64,000 bases of DNA from the NCBI GenBank assembly GCA_009773565.1, contig WSXY01000005.1:1-64000 (forward strand), given 5' to 3'. Under the pieces are notes generated by a model. That model saw only the letters and a list, made by a program, of their open reading frames with translations. It was not told where the DNA came from and ran no database searches. Numbering within the stretch: position 1 is the stretch's first letter; every line of letters starts with the position of its first letter. The DNA is from Actinomycetota bacterium. GTDB taxonomy: Bacteria > Actinomycetota > Coriobacteriia > Anaerosomatales > Anaerosomataceae. Made by a program: the position numbers and the translations under genes. Positions 25,227 to 33,747 of the stretch are shown here, piece after piece.

Positions 25227-25574
25227 ATGGACACGCTACCGAATGCTCACGCGGCAATCATTCCAGCTGACAAGCTGCGATACTGCTTGGATCCGATTCA
25301 TCCGACTGGCAAACACAAGGCACGCGTGTTCGAGTCAGCCCTGGGAATCAGCCTCGACAACGTGCTCGTACTCGAGAGGATGCTGCGGGATGGAATCGTT
25401 TCACATCCGGCCAGGCTCAGGTGCACCTACACGGATGGAACCGAACGGTGGGTGGTAGACTGGGTAGTGCTGGGTCGCATGGGACCGCTCCGTTTTGTGT
25501 GTGCTTGGAACCGACCTCGAAGCGATCACTGCCCTCGCTTGGTATCGTGCTACTTGAAGAAGGTGAAGTCGTGA
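25227..25574 (+). CDS. DUF6883 domain protein
   Basis: The product has 115 residues. The pattern LPNAHAAIIPADKLRYCLDP, HPTGKHKARVFES, DNVLVLERML and a C-terminal LVSCYLKK matches my memory of the DUF6883 family. That family comprises small soluble proteins often found next to DUF4926 genes or as domains of polymorphic toxin systems. Its TGA overlaps the ATG of the DUF4926 gene, forming a two-gene unit. Function is unknown. A toxin-antitoxin-like or immunity role has been suspected from context only. Confidence 0.7.
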   Translation: MDTLPNAHAAIIPADKLRYCLDPIHPTGKHKARVFESALGISLDNVLVLERMLRDGIVSHPARLRCTYTDGTERWVVDWVVLGRMGPLRFVCAWNRPRSDHCPRLVSCYLKKVKS

Positions 25575-25798
25575 TGGTCGAGATCAAGGAACTGGATCTC
25601 GTTGAGGTGACCGAGGATCTGCCGAATGGCATTGTCGAAGGTGCTCAGGGGGTGGCAGTCGGCATTCAGGGCGACTCCTGTACCGTTGAGTTCATGGATG
25701 GCCAGGGCTACACCATCGGCCTGATCGATATCCCGAAAGGGTGTCTCGAAGTCGTCAATCTCCTTCCCTCAGGTGCATCGGTAGCCCGCGAGGATTAG
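25574..25798 (+). CDS. DUF4926 domain protein
   Basis: This 74-residue protein has an SH3-like pattern: LDLVEVTEDLPNGIVEGAQGVAVGI, then TVEFMDGQGYTIGLIDIPKGCLEVV. This is the DUF4926 signature as I know it. The ATG overlaps the preceding stop and is preceded by GAAGAAGGTGAAG. It is strictly paired with the DUF6883 gene. No biochemical role is known to me. Confidence 0.72.
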   Translation: MVEIKELDLVEVTEDLPNGIVEGAQGVAVGIQGDSCTVEFMDGQGYTIGLIDIPKGCLEVVNLLPSGASVARED

Positions 25799-25844
25799 TT
25801 CGTCGCACGACCTCCCTGTAGCCCGATTCCATGTCAGAGCCGTC

Positions 25845-25873
25845 TTGTATACCGAACATACGTTCGATATACT
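25845..25873 (+). promoter_or_regulatory. SOS promoter with LexA box in its spacer
   Basis: TTGTAT at 25845-25850 and TATACT at 25868-25873 are separated by exactly 17 bp. The spacer holds CGAACATACGTTCG (25853-25866), which fits the Bacillus/actinobacterial LexA consensus CGAAC-N4-GTTCG. A bound repressor would block RNA polymerase. It drives the DUF6504-dnaE2 operon. Confidence 0.88.
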
Positions 25874-25879
25874 GAACGT

Positions 25880-25919
25880 GCCGGGCGTGGACCCCCTGAG
25901 AACTCCTTCCACGCCCGGC
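25880..25919 (+). promoter_or_regulatory. 12-bp leader hairpin after the SOS start site
   Basis: GCCGGGCGTGGA and TCCACGCCCGGC form a perfect 12-bp stem around a 16-nt loop, starting about where transcription should begin, 25 bp before the DUF6504 ATG. A pyrimidine stretch TCCTTCCCTC follows, but no T run. It may be an attenuator or a 5'-stabilising structure. Confidence 0.6.
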
Positions 25920-25943
25920 TCCTTCCCTCAGAAGAGAGCTCCC

Positions 25944-26363
25944 ATGGGCCGCAATAGCGCTATCAAGGCGTTCGATCCCGCGAACAAGACCGGTATACCG
26001 CTTGATCTGTTCAGCGGCAGGGACACCCGACGACCGGTTATCGTCGAGCTGCTTCGAAGCCCGTGGATCGTTCGCGGCTCACAGGTCGCCTCGGGATCTT
26101 CAGGTCACGGCGGTAAGCGACGCGAGGAGGAGGTGGAGGTCTCCTGGGACGGCACCCGGCGGACGCCGGAGTCGTTCCGCATGCACGGGAAACGATATAG
26201 CGTTGATGCGCTTGTGCAGACGTGGGCGCTCGAGCGCGCATGGTGGGATCCTCGGGCACGACTCAGCCGACGGTGCTTCCGCGTGCTTGCGCGTGGCGGC
26301 CTCTACGACCTCGCCTACGACCGCATCACCGACAGATGGCTCCTCGTCGGCATTGTGGATTAG
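25944..26363 (+). CDS. DUF6504 family protein of the mutagenesis cassette
   Basis: The product has 139 residues. The ATG follows AGAAGAGAGCT. An upstream in-frame start at 25845 would lie inside the promoter and is rejected. The C-terminal half has the DUF6504 pattern: PESFRMHGKRYSVDALVQTWA, WWDPRARLSRRCFRVLARGGLYDLAYD, ending in a Trp-containing strand. In actinobacteria such genes travel with Y-family polymerase and dnaE2 genes. The role is unknown, possibly an accessory of translesion synthesis. dnaE2 begins 8 bp after its stop, on the same LexA-controlled transcript. Confidence 0.75.
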   Translation: MGRNSAIKAFDPANKTGIPLDLFSGRDTRRPVIVELLRSPWIVRGSQVASGSSGHGGKRREEEVEVSWDGTRRTPESFRMHGKRYSVDALVQTWALERAWWDPRARLSRRCFRVLARGGLYDLAYDRITDRWLLVGIVD

Positions 26364-26371
26364 CGGCCGTT

Positions 26372-29300
26372 ATGGGCGGTTTCGTGCACTTGCACGTACA
26401 TTCCCGGTTCAGCTTCATGGACGGAGCGGCTGATCTTGACGCGCTCATCGCCCGTGCGGTCGAGTTCGGTATGCCGGCACTCGCGCTCACCGACCACCAG
26501 GGGCTCTACGGTGCACTCCGCTTCTACCGCAAAGCGCTCAAGGCGGGCATCCGACCGATCATCGGCGTGGAGGTCGTTCTCGAGACCGCCGGACTCCCCG
26601 GTGAGGAAGGCGATCTGCCGCCCGAGGAGCGGTTACACCTTCCGGCGACGGTCGGCTTCGGGCGAGCAGCGGGGCGGGGTTTTCACCTCACGCTGCTCGT
26701 GAAGGACATGAACGGCTACCGCAACCTGTGCGGGTTGCTCTCGCGTGCGCACGTGCAGAGTCGAGACGAGCCGTCGGTCGTGTCGCTCGTGGATCTCGGG
26801 CGGCACTCGGAAGGCCTCATCGGTCTCTCGGGGTGCTCGAATGGCGAGGCGGGTGCTGCCGTGCTCGCGGGTCTCGGCTGGCGTGCCGAAGAAGCGCTCA
26901 GGCGCATCTCGCGGTGTTTCGCGTCTGGAGACTTCTACGTGGAGCTCATGCACACGCTCACTCCGGAAAGCCCGTCGTACGTGAGCGGCCTTATGGCGAT
27001 TGCAGAGCGGCTTCGTCTGCCGGTTGTGGCCACCAACAACGTTCACTATGTCGAGCGACGAGAGTTTCGATTGCACGATGTGCTCGCGGCAGCTGGTACG
27101 CATACCGAACTTCCGGGACCTTACGAGCGCCAGAACGCCGAGCTCTGGCTCAAGCCTGCCGGTGAGATGCGGCGGCTGTTCGCCGACATCCCGCAGGCAT
27201 GCGACGCCACACTTGAGATCACAGAGCGCTGCAACCTGGACCTTGGCCTGGGTGCGTTCCACTTTCCGGGCGCCGAGGTGGCAGTGGGAGAGACGCCGTA
27301 CTCGACGCTCGCGAAGGCGGCGTGGCAGGGGCTCGAGCGGCGGTACCGGCCGGTGACGCCGGCGTCGGTCGCGCGGCTCCAGCACGAGCTCTCGGTCATC
27401 CAGGACCTTGGCTTCTCGGAGTACTTCCTCGTGGTCAAGGACATCGTGGATTTCGCCCGTTCGCGCGGTATTCGCTACTCGGGACGGGGGAGCGCCGGCG
27501 ACAGCATCGTCACGTACCTCCTCGGCATCACGGACGCCGATCCTATCCGGCACGACCTGCTCTTCGAGCGTTTTCTCAATCCGAAGCGATGCCAGATGCC
27601 TGACATCGACGTGGACTTCGACTCGCGCCGCCGCGACGAGGTGATCGCCTACATCTACAGGCGCTTCGGGAACGAGCACGTGGCGATGGTGGCGACAGTG
27701 CAGAAGATGAGCGCCCGCAGTGCCGTCCGTACCGTCGCGCGCGCGTTCGACCTGCCAATCGCCGAGGTGAACGCCCTCTCGCGTCACCTGCCCTGGGTGA
27801 GCGCGCACCGCCTGCGTGAGGTGCTCGACACATACCCCGAGTGCGCGAGTCACCCGCTCAAAAACACCGCGCGTTATGGCCTGCTCACCGAGCTTGCCGG
27901 GGAGCTCTCGGGGTGTCCGATGCACCTGGGGACGCACCTCGGCGGCTTCATCATCACGCGGGAGCCGATCGCCACGTGGATGCCGCTGCAGTGGGCGGCC
28001 AAGGGCGTCGTCGTCTCGCAGTACGACAAGGACGACATCGAGATGCTCGGCCTCGCGAAGATGGACATCCTCGGCCTGCGGATGCACTCGGCGATCAGCG
28101 ACACCGTCACGCTCGCCCGCGCACGCGTGGGCGCCGACGCCGTGCCGGAGCCGTTCGACCTCACACCGGACGACCCGGCGGTCTACGAGCTCATCGCCTC
28201 GGCGGACACAGTCGGGATGTTCCAGCTGGAGAGTAGCGGCCAGCGTAACCTCGCGATGCGCCTCAAGGAGCGCACTTTCGAGGACATCATCGCCGCGATC
28301 TCGCTCTTTCGCCCCGGCCCGCTTGAAGCCGAGATGATCACGCCGTTCATCCGTCGGCGGCACGGCATCGAACCGGTGACCGTGCCACATCCCGCCATGG
28401 GTGAGATTCTGCGCGACAGCTACGGCGTCATCTTGTATCAGGAGCAGGTGCTCCGCGTGGCTCAGGCGATCGCGGGTTTCTCGCTCGCCGAGGCCGACAG
28501 CCTCCGCCGCGCGATGACCAAAGGCCGCTCCCGCGAGGAGATGGAGAAGATCCACGGTCACTTCGTGACGCGCGCAGTCGGTCTTGGCGTGCCACGAGCC
28601 GCTGCCGAGGAGGCGTTCCGGCAACTCGAGGGGTTCGCGGCGTACGGGTTCTGCAAGGCGCACGCGGCGTGCTTCGCGGTCGTCAGCTACGCAAGCGCGT
28701 GGCTCAAGCGCTACTACCCGGCCGAGTTCGCCGCATCGCTCCTCAACAACGAGCCGATGGGTTTCTACACGCCGCGCCTGGTGGTCAACGACGCGCGCCG
28801 TCACGGCATCGGCATCCTGCCACCGCACGTGAACGCGTCGCGCGGCACGTACACGGTCGAGGATGACGGCCGCTCGATCCGCGTGGGATTCCGCGACGTG
28901 CACGAGATGACGCATCGCCTTCTCGGCGTGATAGAACGTGAGCAAGACGTACGACCCTTCCGTGACCTCGCCGACTTTCTGCGCCGCACGCGAGCCGAGG
29001 CAAACGCAGCTGAGAGCCTCATCCGCGTCGGTGCGCTTGACGGCCTCGGCTCAACCGACGCCGGACGCCCGTCAACTCGCGACGAGCTTCTCGCGCTCCT
29101 GCCCGAGATGAAGGCGGTCATCGCGCGTGAGGGTGTTGCCGGCGACGACGTGCTCGTGCTCGCGCCAGCCAAAGCGCGCGAACCCGAGGACCCGACGCAC
29201 GTCTCGGGCTGGTCGCGGGCGCGGCGTCTCTCGGCGGAGCTTGAAATCGTCGGGCTTTCGCTCGAGTGTCACCCACTTGCGCTTGCCCGCGCGGACCTGG

Positions 29301-29752
29301 AGCGCCGTGGCGTCACGTGGGCGCGCGACCTGCCGCGCCTGGGTGATCGCACCCGCGTGCGCGTGGCGGGCGTACGCGAGCGCGCGCAAACCCCGCGGAC
29401 CCGCTCGGGCAAACGCACATGCTTCCTCACGCTCGAAGACCCGACCGGACTTCTCGACGTCGTCGTGTTCGAGAACGCGCTTAACCGGGCGGGGGAGACG
29501 ATCGTGAAGCATCGCGCATACATCATCGATGGCGTACTCCAGAACAACCACGAGCGCGGCATCGCGATCATCGCCGACCGCATCGAGCCGTACGTGGTGC
29601 GCACAGCTGGTGGCGCGCACGTGCGCATGCGTCGCGGTGTGCCGAGCGGCCCGATGGGTCCGTCACTCGGGGGCGCAGGTGCACCCGAAGAGGAGTCGTG
29701 GGCGGCAGCTGAAGCGGCGCTCGCGGGCGCGCCAACCGGCTACGACGGCTGA
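26372..29752 (+). CDS. dnaE2: Error-prone DNA polymerase III alpha subunit (DnaE2 type)
   Basis: The product has 1126 residues. The ATG at 26372 opens MGGFVHLHVHSRFSFMDGA, the PHP domain start. The C-family polymerase core includes PDIDVDFDSRRRDEV with the catalytic Asp pair, GRGSAGDS, and FQLESSGQ. Helix-hairpin-helix elements and a C-terminal OB-fold (TGLLDVVVFE) follow. Length, the MDGA PHP motif and the link to DUF6504 and a Y-family polymerase indicate DnaE2, the SOS-induced mutagenic polymerase, rather than the replicative DnaE1. It is the second gene behind the LexA-box promoter. Its 3' end overlaps dinB convergently by 13 bp. No epsilon-type proofreading domain is seen. Confidence 0.9.
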   Translation: MGGFVHLHVHSRFSFMDGAADLDALIARAVEFGMPALALTDHQGLYGALRFYRKALKAGIRPIIGVEVVLETAGLPGEEGDLPPEERLHLPATVGFGRAAGRGFHLTLLVKDMNGYRNLCGLLSRAHVQSRDEPSVVSLVDLGRHSEGLIGLSGCSNGEAGAAVLAGLGWRAEEALRRISRCFASGDFYVELMHTLTPESPSYVSGLMAIAERLRLPVVATNNVHYVERREFRLHDVLAAAGTHTELPGPYERQNAELWLKPAGEMRRLFADIPQACDATLEITERCNLDLGLGAFHFPGAEVAVGETPYSTLAKAAWQGLERRYRPVTPASVARLQHELSVIQDLGFSEYFLVVKDIVDFARSRGIRYSGRGSAGDSIVTYLLGITDADPIRHDLLFERFLNPKRCQMPDIDVDFDSRRRDEVIAYIYRRFGNEHVAMVATVQKMSARSAVRTVARAFDLPIAEVNALSRHLPWVSAHRLREVLDTYPECASHPLKNTARYGLLTELAGELSGCPMHLGTHLGGFIITREPIATWMPLQWAAKGVVVSQYDKDDIEMLGLAKMDILGLRMHSAISDTVTLARARVGADAVPEPFDLTPDDPAVYELIASADTVGMFQLESSGQRNLAMRLKERTFEDIIAAISLFRPGPLEAEMITPFIRRRHGIEPVTVPHPAMGEILRDSYGVILYQEQVLRVAQAIAGFSLAEADSLRRAMTKGRSREEMEKIHGHFVTRAVGLGVPRAAAEEAFRQLEGFAAYGFCKAHAACFAVVSYASAWLKRYYPAEFAASLLNNEPMGFYTPRLVVNDARRHGIGILPPHVNASRGTYTVEDDGRSIRVGFRDVHEMTHRLLGVIEREQDVRPFRDLADFLRRTRAEANAAESLIRVGALDGLGSTDAGRPSTRDELLALLPEMKAVIAREGVAGDDVLVLAPAKAREPEDPTHVSGWSRARRLSAELEIVGLSLECHPLALARADLERRGVTWARDLPRLGDRTRVRVAGVRERAQTPRTRSGKRTCFLTLEDPTGLLDVVVFENALNRAGETIVKHRAYIIDGVLQNNHERGIAIIADRIEPYVVRTAGGAHVRMRRGVPSGPMGPSLGGAGAPEEESWAAAEAALAGAPTGYDG

Positions 29753-30966
29753 GTGTCCGGGCCGGCGGGACCCTCGTGTCGCGAACTGATGCCCCGGCTG
29801 ATCGCCCCGTCACCGAAGCGCGCCTTGACCGCATCGACTCCCTCGGCAAGCGCTTTGCGCTTCGGACGCTCGTCGGCGGCTTTGTCGCCCCCGAACAGAT
29901 CGAGCTGCACGGCGGTCTCCTCGAAACCGCTCGTACCGAAGCCGATAAGCCGCAGTCCTGCTCCCGGCGACCACGACTGCCGGAGCAGTTCGATCGCCAC
30001 TGGCAGCATCTCCTCGGGCAGGTCGGTGGCGACATCGACGGTCCGGCGGATCGTTGGCGTCGTGAAGTCCGCATACCGCAATTTCACCGTGAACGTGCGT
30101 GCCGCAAGGCCGCTCTTTCTGAGACGTTCCGCCACGTGGGACACAAGTCCCGAAAGCGCCCGCTCGACCTCCGCCCGCTCGCGCACATCCGTAGCGAAGG
30201 TGTGCTCGTTCGAAACCGACTTCGGGTCGCGCTCGTAGTGAACGGGACGCGGGTCGATTCCGCGTGCACGCGCGGTGAGGTCCGGTCCGTATCGGCTGAG
30301 AAAGTCCCGGGCGGTGGCGTCATCGAGTGCGGCAAGCTCACCGAGGCGCCGAATCCCCACGCGCGCAAGTTGCGTGGCCGTACGTGCACCGACGCCAGGG
30401 AGCACCCTCACGGGAAGCGCTGCGAGAAACTCGGCTTCCTCGCCTGGCCACACGACGGTGATCCCGTGCGGCTTCTTGTGATCGGAGGCGATCTTCGCGA
30501 TGGTCTTGCACGATCCCAGGCCGATCGAACACGACAGCCCGAGCGTGTCGACCTCGGCCTGAATGCGGCGCGCGATCGAAAGCGGATGCTCGCCGGTGGT
30601 TCCTGGCGTGATATCGAGATACGCCTCGTCGATTGACGTTGGCTCCACGTGTGGCGTGTACGTCTCAAGAATCGCCCGCACCGCGCGCGACATCTCGCCG
30701 TAGCGCCCGAAGTGTGACGTCACCCAGACGGCATCCGGACAGAGCCGCTTCGCCTGCGCCGACGGCATCGCCGACCGAACGCCAAAGGCGCGCGCCTCGT
30801 ACGAGCATGTCGACACGACCCCGCGTTTCGTCGGGTCACCGCCGACGATGACCGCCTTGCCCCGCAACTCCGGATCATCGAGCTGCTCCACGGCGGCGAA
30901 GAACGCGTCCATGTCCATGTGGGCCACGGCGCGTCCGGTCCAGAGCCTCTCGGTCGGTTCACTCAT
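29740..30966 (-). CDS. dinB: Y-family DNA polymerase IV
   Basis: The product has 408 residues. Catalytic motifs are intact: AHMDMDAFFAAVEQ near the N-terminus and SIDEAYLD near residue 105, so this is an active polymerase and not the catalytically dead ImuB. Helix-hairpin-helix (VLPGVGARTATQLARVGI) and little-finger domains follow, and VQLDLFG at 353-359 is a canonical beta-clamp binding motif. I start it at the ATG at 30966. In-frame sequence upstream is intergenic. A -10 box sits only six bases upstream, so the mRNA may be leaderless. It converges on dnaE2 and probably works with it in translesion synthesis. Confidence 0.92.
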   Translation of the reverse strand: MSEPTERLWTGRAVAHMDMDAFFAAVEQLDDPELRGKAVIVGGDPTKRGVVSTCSYEARAFGVRSAMPSAQAKRLCPDAVWVTSHFGRYGEMSRAVRAILETYTPHVEPTSIDEAYLDITPGTTGEHPLSIARRIQAEVDTLGLSCSIGLGSCKTIAKIASDHKKPHGITVVWPGEEAEFLAALPVRVLPGVGARTATQLARVGIRRLGELAALDDATARDFLSRYGPDLTARARGIDPRPVHYERDPKSVSNEHTFATDVRERAEVERALSGLVSHVAERLRKSGLAARTFTVKLRYADFTTPTIRRTVDVATDLPEEMLPVAIELLRQSWSPGAGLRLIGFGTSGFEETAVQLDLFGGDKAADERPKRKALAEGVDAVKARFGDGAISRGISSRHEGPAGPDTQPS

Positions 30967-31045
30967 GCCTTCAGTGTAGTGCGCGCATGCGACACGGGTA
31001 ACCCACAGTGCCGTAGTCGGGTAACCCGGCCCTCGGTTAGACTGG
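30967..31045. promoter_or_regulatory. Divergent dinB/nfo promoter region with two identical 10-bp repeats
   Basis: CGGGTAACCC occurs at 30995-31004 and again at 31018-31027, 23 bp apart. Each copy is nearly self-complementary (GGGT-A-ACCC). For dinB, TACACT (minus strand, 30978-30973) is a -10 box six bases from the ATG, and one repeat covers its -35 position. For nfo, TAGACT at 31038-31043 is a -10 candidate. The repeats look like an operator shared by both genes. Confidence 0.5.
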
Positions 31046-31071
31046 ACACTCGCTTCCGAGAGGAGTCTCCC

Positions 31072-31950
31072 GTGTTGATTGGCGCACATGTCGGTGTCGG
31101 CGACGGCTTTCCTGGATCGATCTCCTACGCCGAGAGCGTGGGCTGCGAGGCCATCCAGGTCTTTGCCAAGTCGCCGCGTCAGTGGCGCGCGAAGTCGATA
31201 CCTCTTGAGACCGCAGCTGCATTCCGCGAGCGGCGCGCAGCCTCGGACATCGCGTTCGTGTGCACACATACGGCATACCTCATCAACCTCGGGTCAGAAG
31301 ACGACGAACTCTGGGAGAAGTCGTGGCGGGCACTTGCCGACGAGCTTGACCGCGCAGCACTACTGGGCGCCGACGCGACCGTCTCGCACATGGGCACGAA
31401 CCGCACGGGAGACCTCGCGCAAGGCGCGGCGCGTATTGCGGAGGGCATCACTCGGGCATTCGAAGCGGCCCCGACCGGCGTCCTGCTGCTCGAGAACACA
31501 GCCGGTGCCGGAACCACGTTCGGCAGCGGTCCCGATGAGATCGGAGCCGTTCTCTCGCTCCTCGATGCCCATTGGCGCGAGAGACTCGGCGTGTGCCTCG
31601 ATAGTTGCCACGCCCACGCTGCCGGATGGGACTTGTCGGATGCTCGTGGCTGGGATGGCTTTGTCGGCGGGCTCGAAGCCTGCTGCGGTCCAGGTCGCAT
31701 TCACGTCGTCCACGCCAACGACTCCACGTTCGCCACAGGCGAGCACCGCGACCGTCACGCGTGGGTGGGCGAGGGGACGATCGGTTCCGCCGGATTCGCA
31801 GCGATGTTCGCCGATACGCGTCTCGCGAATGCCGTTGCAATCCTCGAGATGTCAGGCGATGTCCCCGAGAAGGATCGTCTGAACGTCAGTCGGCTGCAGG
31901 AACTCCGTGCAGCTTCTTCGGCACCCGGGTCCTCCGCCTCGCGACCGTGA
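31072..31950 (+). CDS. nfo: Endonuclease IV (apurinic/apyrimidinic endonuclease)
   Basis: The product has 292 residues, a TIM-barrel trinuclear zinc enzyme that cuts 5' of abasic sites in base excision repair. The N-terminus LIGAHVGVGDGF, then VFAKSPRQW, CTHTAYLINLGS, LENTAG, VCLDSCHAHAAGWD and VVHANDST-HRDRHAWVGEG show the ordered metal-binding His, Glu and Asp residues. The GTG start follows CGAGAGGAGTCTCCC. A longer frame would run back into the dinB region. Its last 65 bp overlap the 3' end of the convergent DEDD/GIY-YIG gene. Confidence 0.93.
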   Translation: MLIGAHVGVGDGFPGSISYAESVGCEAIQVFAKSPRQWRAKSIPLETAAAFRERRAASDIAFVCTHTAYLINLGSEDDELWEKSWRALADELDRAALLGADATVSHMGTNRTGDLAQGAARIAEGITRAFEAAPTGVLLLENTAGAGTTFGSGPDEIGAVLSLLDAHWRERLGVCLDSCHAHAAGWDLSDARGWDGFVGGLEACCGPGRIHVVHANDSTFATGEHRDRHAWVGEGTIGSAGFAAMFADTRLANAVAILEMSGDVPEKDRLNVSRLQELRAASSAPGSSASRP

Positions 31951-33577
31951 TGATCTGCCCGACGAACTGAGCGGTGCTTCCCAGCAAGGGTACCTCTGCC
32001 GGCGATTGCTGCCGACGATACGTGTCAATCACAAAGACATCCCGTAGGTTTCGTTGTGAGATGTCGTAGGCATCTTCCGCAAGGCGCTCAGCAGAGTACA
32101 CGCGTGCAACCGCCCGTCGAAGTGCCTCTTCAAATGAACCGTCACTGACGCTTGTGCGTGTGAACCTCAGTGTTCGACCGAGACGTCCGTGACGGACAAG
32201 GTGAACGACGACCGAATCGTCAAGCCCCTCAATGATGGCGACTCCCGGTTCTGCGGCCGCCGCGCGTACCACCTCGAGACCCGACATCGTGCGGTCCAGT
32301 GCCCGTATTGCGTCGCGGTGCAAGATGGCTTCTTCATAGTGCAGGTCCGTGGCGGCGCGCTCTCGAAGTGCCTGTAGCGCCGCTCTCAGACGCAGTGCGC
32401 CTCCATCAAAGACCCCAAGTGCGGCCTCAACACGACGACGGTATTCCTCAGGGGTGATTGCGCCTGTGCAGGGCCGGGGACATCCGCTCGACGCGCGCTC
32501 GGTGCATATCGGCGGTGTGGAGTTCAGCCTCCGCGTGCAACGACGAAGTCCAAAGCGTTGCTTCAGCGTGTTAGCGAGCGTCTCGGCCGCCCATACGTTG
32601 GTGAGCGGCCCGATGGACTGTCCAGTTTTTGGCCGGCGCTTCACAACCCGGAAGGACGGATAGCGAGAGGTGACGTCCACGCGTATATACGCGGGCGTGC
32701 GGCCGCGTTGTTGGTCCTTGTTGAACCGCGGCTGATAGCGGGCAATCAGGCGGCTTTCAATCAGCAATGCATCCAGATCGGACGCACAGGCCAGATGCTG
32801 CACCGATGTGGCCTCACTCGCCGGGTGCGAATGTCCTGGAATTGTCGGGCCGTAGAAGTAGCCACGCACGCGCATGCGCAGGTTCTTTGCGCGCCCGATG
32901 TAGATGACCGCCCCTGCGGAGTCCCGGAAGAGGTAGACGCCGGACGAATCCGGTAGGTGCGTCGCCAGCACAAGCTTGCTTGCAAGAACGCCTTGCCGGG
33001 CCTGGCCGCAGAAGCGAGCGACATCCTCGGCCGTTGCAAAGCCCTGGTTCTCTAACTCGACAAGCATCAATTGAAGAATCTGGGCCGTTGCAAGCGCATC
33101 AGCAGGCGCCCGGTGGTTGGGAACGGCGTCGACTCCGTAATACGACGCAAGAACACGAAGGTTGTGCCGGTCAAGCTCCGGGTGGAGTCGCCGTGCAAGT
33201 GTGAGTGTGTCAAGAACCGGTCGCGAGAATGACGTACCCCACGCGCGTTCAGCTTCGTAGTCGAGAAAGCCCATATCAAAACGATGGTTGTGAGCGACGA
33301 GAACCGCATCTCCCACAAACTCGCGGAACCCGATCATGACTTCTTCGACCCGGGGCGCATCGGCAACCATCAGATCATTGATGCCGGTGAGCGCCTGGAT
33401 TGAGGCGGGGATAGGCTCGTCGGGGCAGACCAGCGCCTGGAAGTGATTGACGATGACGCCTGCTCGCACCATAACGGCGCCGATCTCGATGATTCCGCTG
33501 CTGCCGGGGCGGCAGCCGGTCGTCTCGATGTCGACGGCGACGAACTCTCCATGCGTGAGCGACGTAGCACCGAGCAT
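31886..33577 (-). CDS. DEDD 3'-5' exonuclease fused to a UvrC/Cho-like GIY-YIG nuclease
   Basis: The product has 563 residues. Residues 10-180 are a DnaQ-like exonuclease: DIE at 16-18, HNHRFD with Asp 101, and HRAPAD with His 155 and Asp 160, giving the DEDDh set. Residues 210-290 are a GIY-YIG domain (GVYLF at 213, VIYIG at 224-228, catalytic Glu in LLIESRLI). The rest resembles the UvrC middle region. The architecture is known in actinobacteria (for example mycobacterial homologues) and is thought to act in repair outside the main UvrABC pathway. It sits beside SOS-type repair genes here. The ATG has no strong ribosome site. Confidence 0.88.
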   Translation of the reverse strand: MLGATSLTHGEFVAVDIETTGCRPGSSGIIEIGAVMVRAGVIVNHFQALVCPDEPIPASIQALTGINDLMVADAPRVEEVMIGFREFVGDAVLVAHNHRFDMGFLDYEAERAWGTSFSRPVLDTLTLARRLHPELDRHNLRVLASYYGVDAVPNHRAPADALATAQILQLMLVELENQGFATAEDVARFCGQARQGVLASKLVLATHLPDSSGVYLFRDSAGAVIYIGRAKNLRMRVRGYFYGPTIPGHSHPASEATSVQHLACASDLDALLIESRLIARYQPRFNKDQQRGRTPAYIRVDVTSRYPSFRVVKRRPKTGQSIGPLTNVWAAETLANTLKQRFGLRRCTRRLNSTPPICTERASSGCPRPCTGAITPEEYRRRVEAALGVFDGGALRLRAALQALRERAATDLHYEEAILHRDAIRALDRTMSGLEVVRAAAAEPGVAIIEGLDDSVVVHLVRHGRLGRTLRFTRTSVSDGSFEEALRRAVARVYSAERLAEDAYDISQRNLRDVFVIDTYRRQQSPAEVPLLGSTAQFVGQIITVARRRTRVPKKLHGVPAAD

Positions 33578-33747
33578 CGGCAGCAGGTGTCCCTCGGTAG
33601 GCCCGAGAAGGGCGTTCGCAGATGAATGAATCGTAACATACGCAATGTATCTGCCCTGATGTGTTGCTCGTCACCGACGCTGCCACTAGCATGGGCATAT
33701 AAGAGAGTGCGGCTCTGCGCGCAATCGCCCCATGTGAGGAGCAAGTA

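Noticed and set aside
26633-28945. 770-codon minus-strand frame inside dnaE2
   Set aside because: Very long, but it mirrors the dnaE2 codon pattern and has a His/Arg/Asp-rich composition with no motif. It is a GC-skew shadow of a well-supported gene.
29740-30966. ImuB assignment for the Y-family gene
   Set aside because: The DMDAFF and SIDEAYLD catalytic motifs are intact and a standard beta-clamp motif is present, so it is an active DinB, not the catalytically dead ImuB.
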